A DNA stretch of 64,000 nt from Hymenobacter amundsenii. Lineage in GTDB: Bacteria; Bacteroidota; Bacteroidia; Cytophagales; Hymenobacteraceae. Both the position numbers and the translations under genes were made by a program. The stretch spans positions 124,001 through 188,000 of the forward strand of contig NZ_NIRR01000002.1 in the NCBI RefSeq assembly GCF_002204745.1, written 5' to 3'. Shown piece by piece: positions 62,848-64,000 of this stretch; the stretch's first letter is position 1, and every line of letters begins with the position of its first letter. The notes under the pieces were generated by a model. It worked only from the letters and a program-made list of their open reading frames with translations, did not search any database and was not told where the DNA came from.

Positions 62848-64000
62848 ATGTTTTTCCGACCAACTTTTGCCCTGCCGCTTGTCGCCCTTGGGCTGCTGAG
62901 TGCCGGTACGGTCCGAGCCCAACAGGGCCCGGTGCTGTCTGATTCGCTGACCCTGGACGGTACCGTGCGCTCGGTGCTGGAGGCCAATCCGGCCATTACC
63001 ACGCTGGAGGAGGAAGTGAATGCGGCTACCAGCCGCGTCACCCAGAGTCGGGGTGGTTTCCTGCCCCAGGTGACGGGCACGGCTACCTACACCCGCATCG
63101 ACCCGGTGGTGAAAATTCAGCTGAACCCCGATGCCCCCGGCTTCCAGCTGGCCCCCAACAACAACTACGACGCCCACATCACGGTGCAGTACGGCCTGCT
63201 GGACTTCGGTAAGCGCGACGCTACCTACAACCTGGCCGAAAGCCGCCGCCTGACGGCCACCGACCAGATCAACGTAACCCGCCGGGACCTGGCTTACTCG
63301 GCGGCCCAGGCTTACTACAATATCCTGTTCGTGCGGGAAAGCATTCGGGTGCAGGACGCCCAGATTGCTTCTTTGCAACAGCATCAGCGCGAAATGGAAA
63401 AGCGCGTGGAAGGTGGCGTAAGCACCCGTTTCGACGTGACGACCACCCAGGTGCGCATCACCCAGGCCCGGAACTCGCGCATTGAGCTGGTGAACCAGCT
63501 CCGTAACCAGCAGGTGCAGCTGGCCCGCCTGCTGCACAAGCCCGAGTACGTGGACGTGCCCGTGCGTGGCACGTTGGCCTACCAGCCCCAGGCTGTAGAT
63601 GTGCCGGCCGCGCTGGCCCGGGGCATTGAAGGCCGGCCCGAAGTGAAGCTGGCCCGCGACGCCGAGCAGACCGCCAACCTCAACCTCAAGCTTATTGAGC
63701 GCAGCAACATGCCCCTATTGGGCGTAGGCGCGCAACTGGGTGGCAAAAATGGCTACCTGCCCAACCTCGATAAGTTCCGGCCTAACTCGGTAGGCGTGGT
63801 GCAGTTTTCGATGCCGATTTACGACGGCAACAAGAACAAGAACCAGCGCGTGGAAGCCGCTGCCAACATCCGCGGGGCCCAGTCGCGCATCCAGGACACC
63901 CAGGAGCAGATCCGGGCCGATGTGCGCCAGGCGGCCAACAACCTGGAAGCCAGCGCGGCCCGCTACGATAACTCGCTCGTGCAGATTGAGCAGGCCACCG
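62848..64000 (+). CDS. TolC family outer-membrane efflux protein, 3'-truncated by the window edge
   Basis: 384 codons are visible with no stop; a TolC protein has about 430-480 residues. A signal peptide (FALPLVALGLLSAGTVRA-QQ) is followed by the duplicated helical-hairpin OEP pattern: LTLDGTVRSVLEANPAITTLEEEVNAATSRVTQSRGGFLPQVTGTATYTR, LAYSAAQAYYNILFVRESIRVQDAQIASL, and RVEGGVSTRFDVTTTQVRITQARN. Start ATG 62848. It probably begins an efflux operon (membrane fusion protein and pump downstream, outside the window). Confidence 0.93.
   Translation, partial: MFFRPTFALPLVALGLLSAGTVRAQQGPVLSDSLTLDGTVRSVLEANPAITTLEEEVNAATSRVTQSRGGFLPQVTGTATYTRIDPVVKIQLNPDAPGFQLAPNNNYDAHITVQYGLLDFGKRDATYNLAESRRLTATDQINVTRRDLAYSAAQAYYNILFVRESIRVQDAQIASLQQHQREMEKRVEGGVSTRFDVTTTQVRITQARNSRIELVNQLRNQQVQLARLLHKPEYVDVPVRGTLAYQPQAVDVPAALARGIEGRPEVKLARDAEQTANLNLKLIERSNMPLLGVGAQLGGKNGYLPNLDKFRPNSVGVVQFSMPIYDGNKNKNQRVEAAANIRGAQSRIQDTQEQIRADVRQAANNLEASAARYDNSLVQIEQAT

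Overview
The window is chromosomal DNA from a GC-rich member of the Bacteroidota, most likely a Hymenobacter-like cytophagalean (inference). The evidence is a large secreted protein with a type IX secretion sorting tail, several lipoproteins and DUF families typical of this group, a carotenoid lycopene cyclase, a TAnnTTTG promoter element in front of uvrA, and a lack of strong Shine-Dalgarno sites. I see no rRNA, tRNA, CRISPR array, transposase or phage gene. Both ends cut genes: asnS lacks its 5' part and a tolC-family gene lacks its 3' part.

Layout. 1-5.7 kb: asnS, a low-GC lipoprotein, two adjacent Rof-like (Rho-inhibitor) genes, a Rieske/FAD reductase, and two envelope proteins. 5.9-12.2 kb: uvrA with a long N-terminal tail, then small lipoproteins including two DUF4142 proteins. 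12.2-19.6 kb: a queA-ispD-enoyl-CoA hydratase run, an ABC permease, a LOG-family protein, an alpha/beta hydrolase and crtY. 19.6-24.8 kb: an AT-rich gap, then a redox/heme-flavoured run (cytochrome c lipoprotein, YceI, DUF5777 barrel, HMA-like fragment, truncated-globin lipoprotein, stand-alone GlutR-type dimerisation domain) facing an orphan iron-type ABC ATPase. 24.9-32.5 kb: a DUF349 protein, ettA, amidase, SMP-30 lactonase and trehalase. 32.7-36 kb: small proteins, then an ECF sigma factor with a membrane serine protease that carries an anti-sigma-like cytoplasmic head. 36-46.3 kb: a MoxR/DUF58/BatA-like/DUF4175 operon, a tandemly duplicated barrel gene and a DUF4159 protein. 47-53.7 kb: two successive TldE-TldD pairs. 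53.9-64 kb: the secreted adhesin-like protein, an McrBC restriction pair, a thioredoxin-fold protein, and a GAF/sigma-54 activator divergent from a TolC-family efflux gene.

Three themes cross the gene boundaries. First, at least eight spacers between co-directional genes are filled by long inverted repeats of unrelated sequence, several built from short reiterated words and several abutting or overlapping start or stop codons. Second, three genes (amidase, trehalase, DUF4175) are each interrupted by an apparent single-base loss, so either the assembly has indel errors or these genes are recently broken. Third, there are several local duplications: Rof-like genes, DUF4142 lipoproteins, barrel proteins (with a relic of a neighbouring gene's tail that shows how the duplication happened), and the TldE/TldD pairs.
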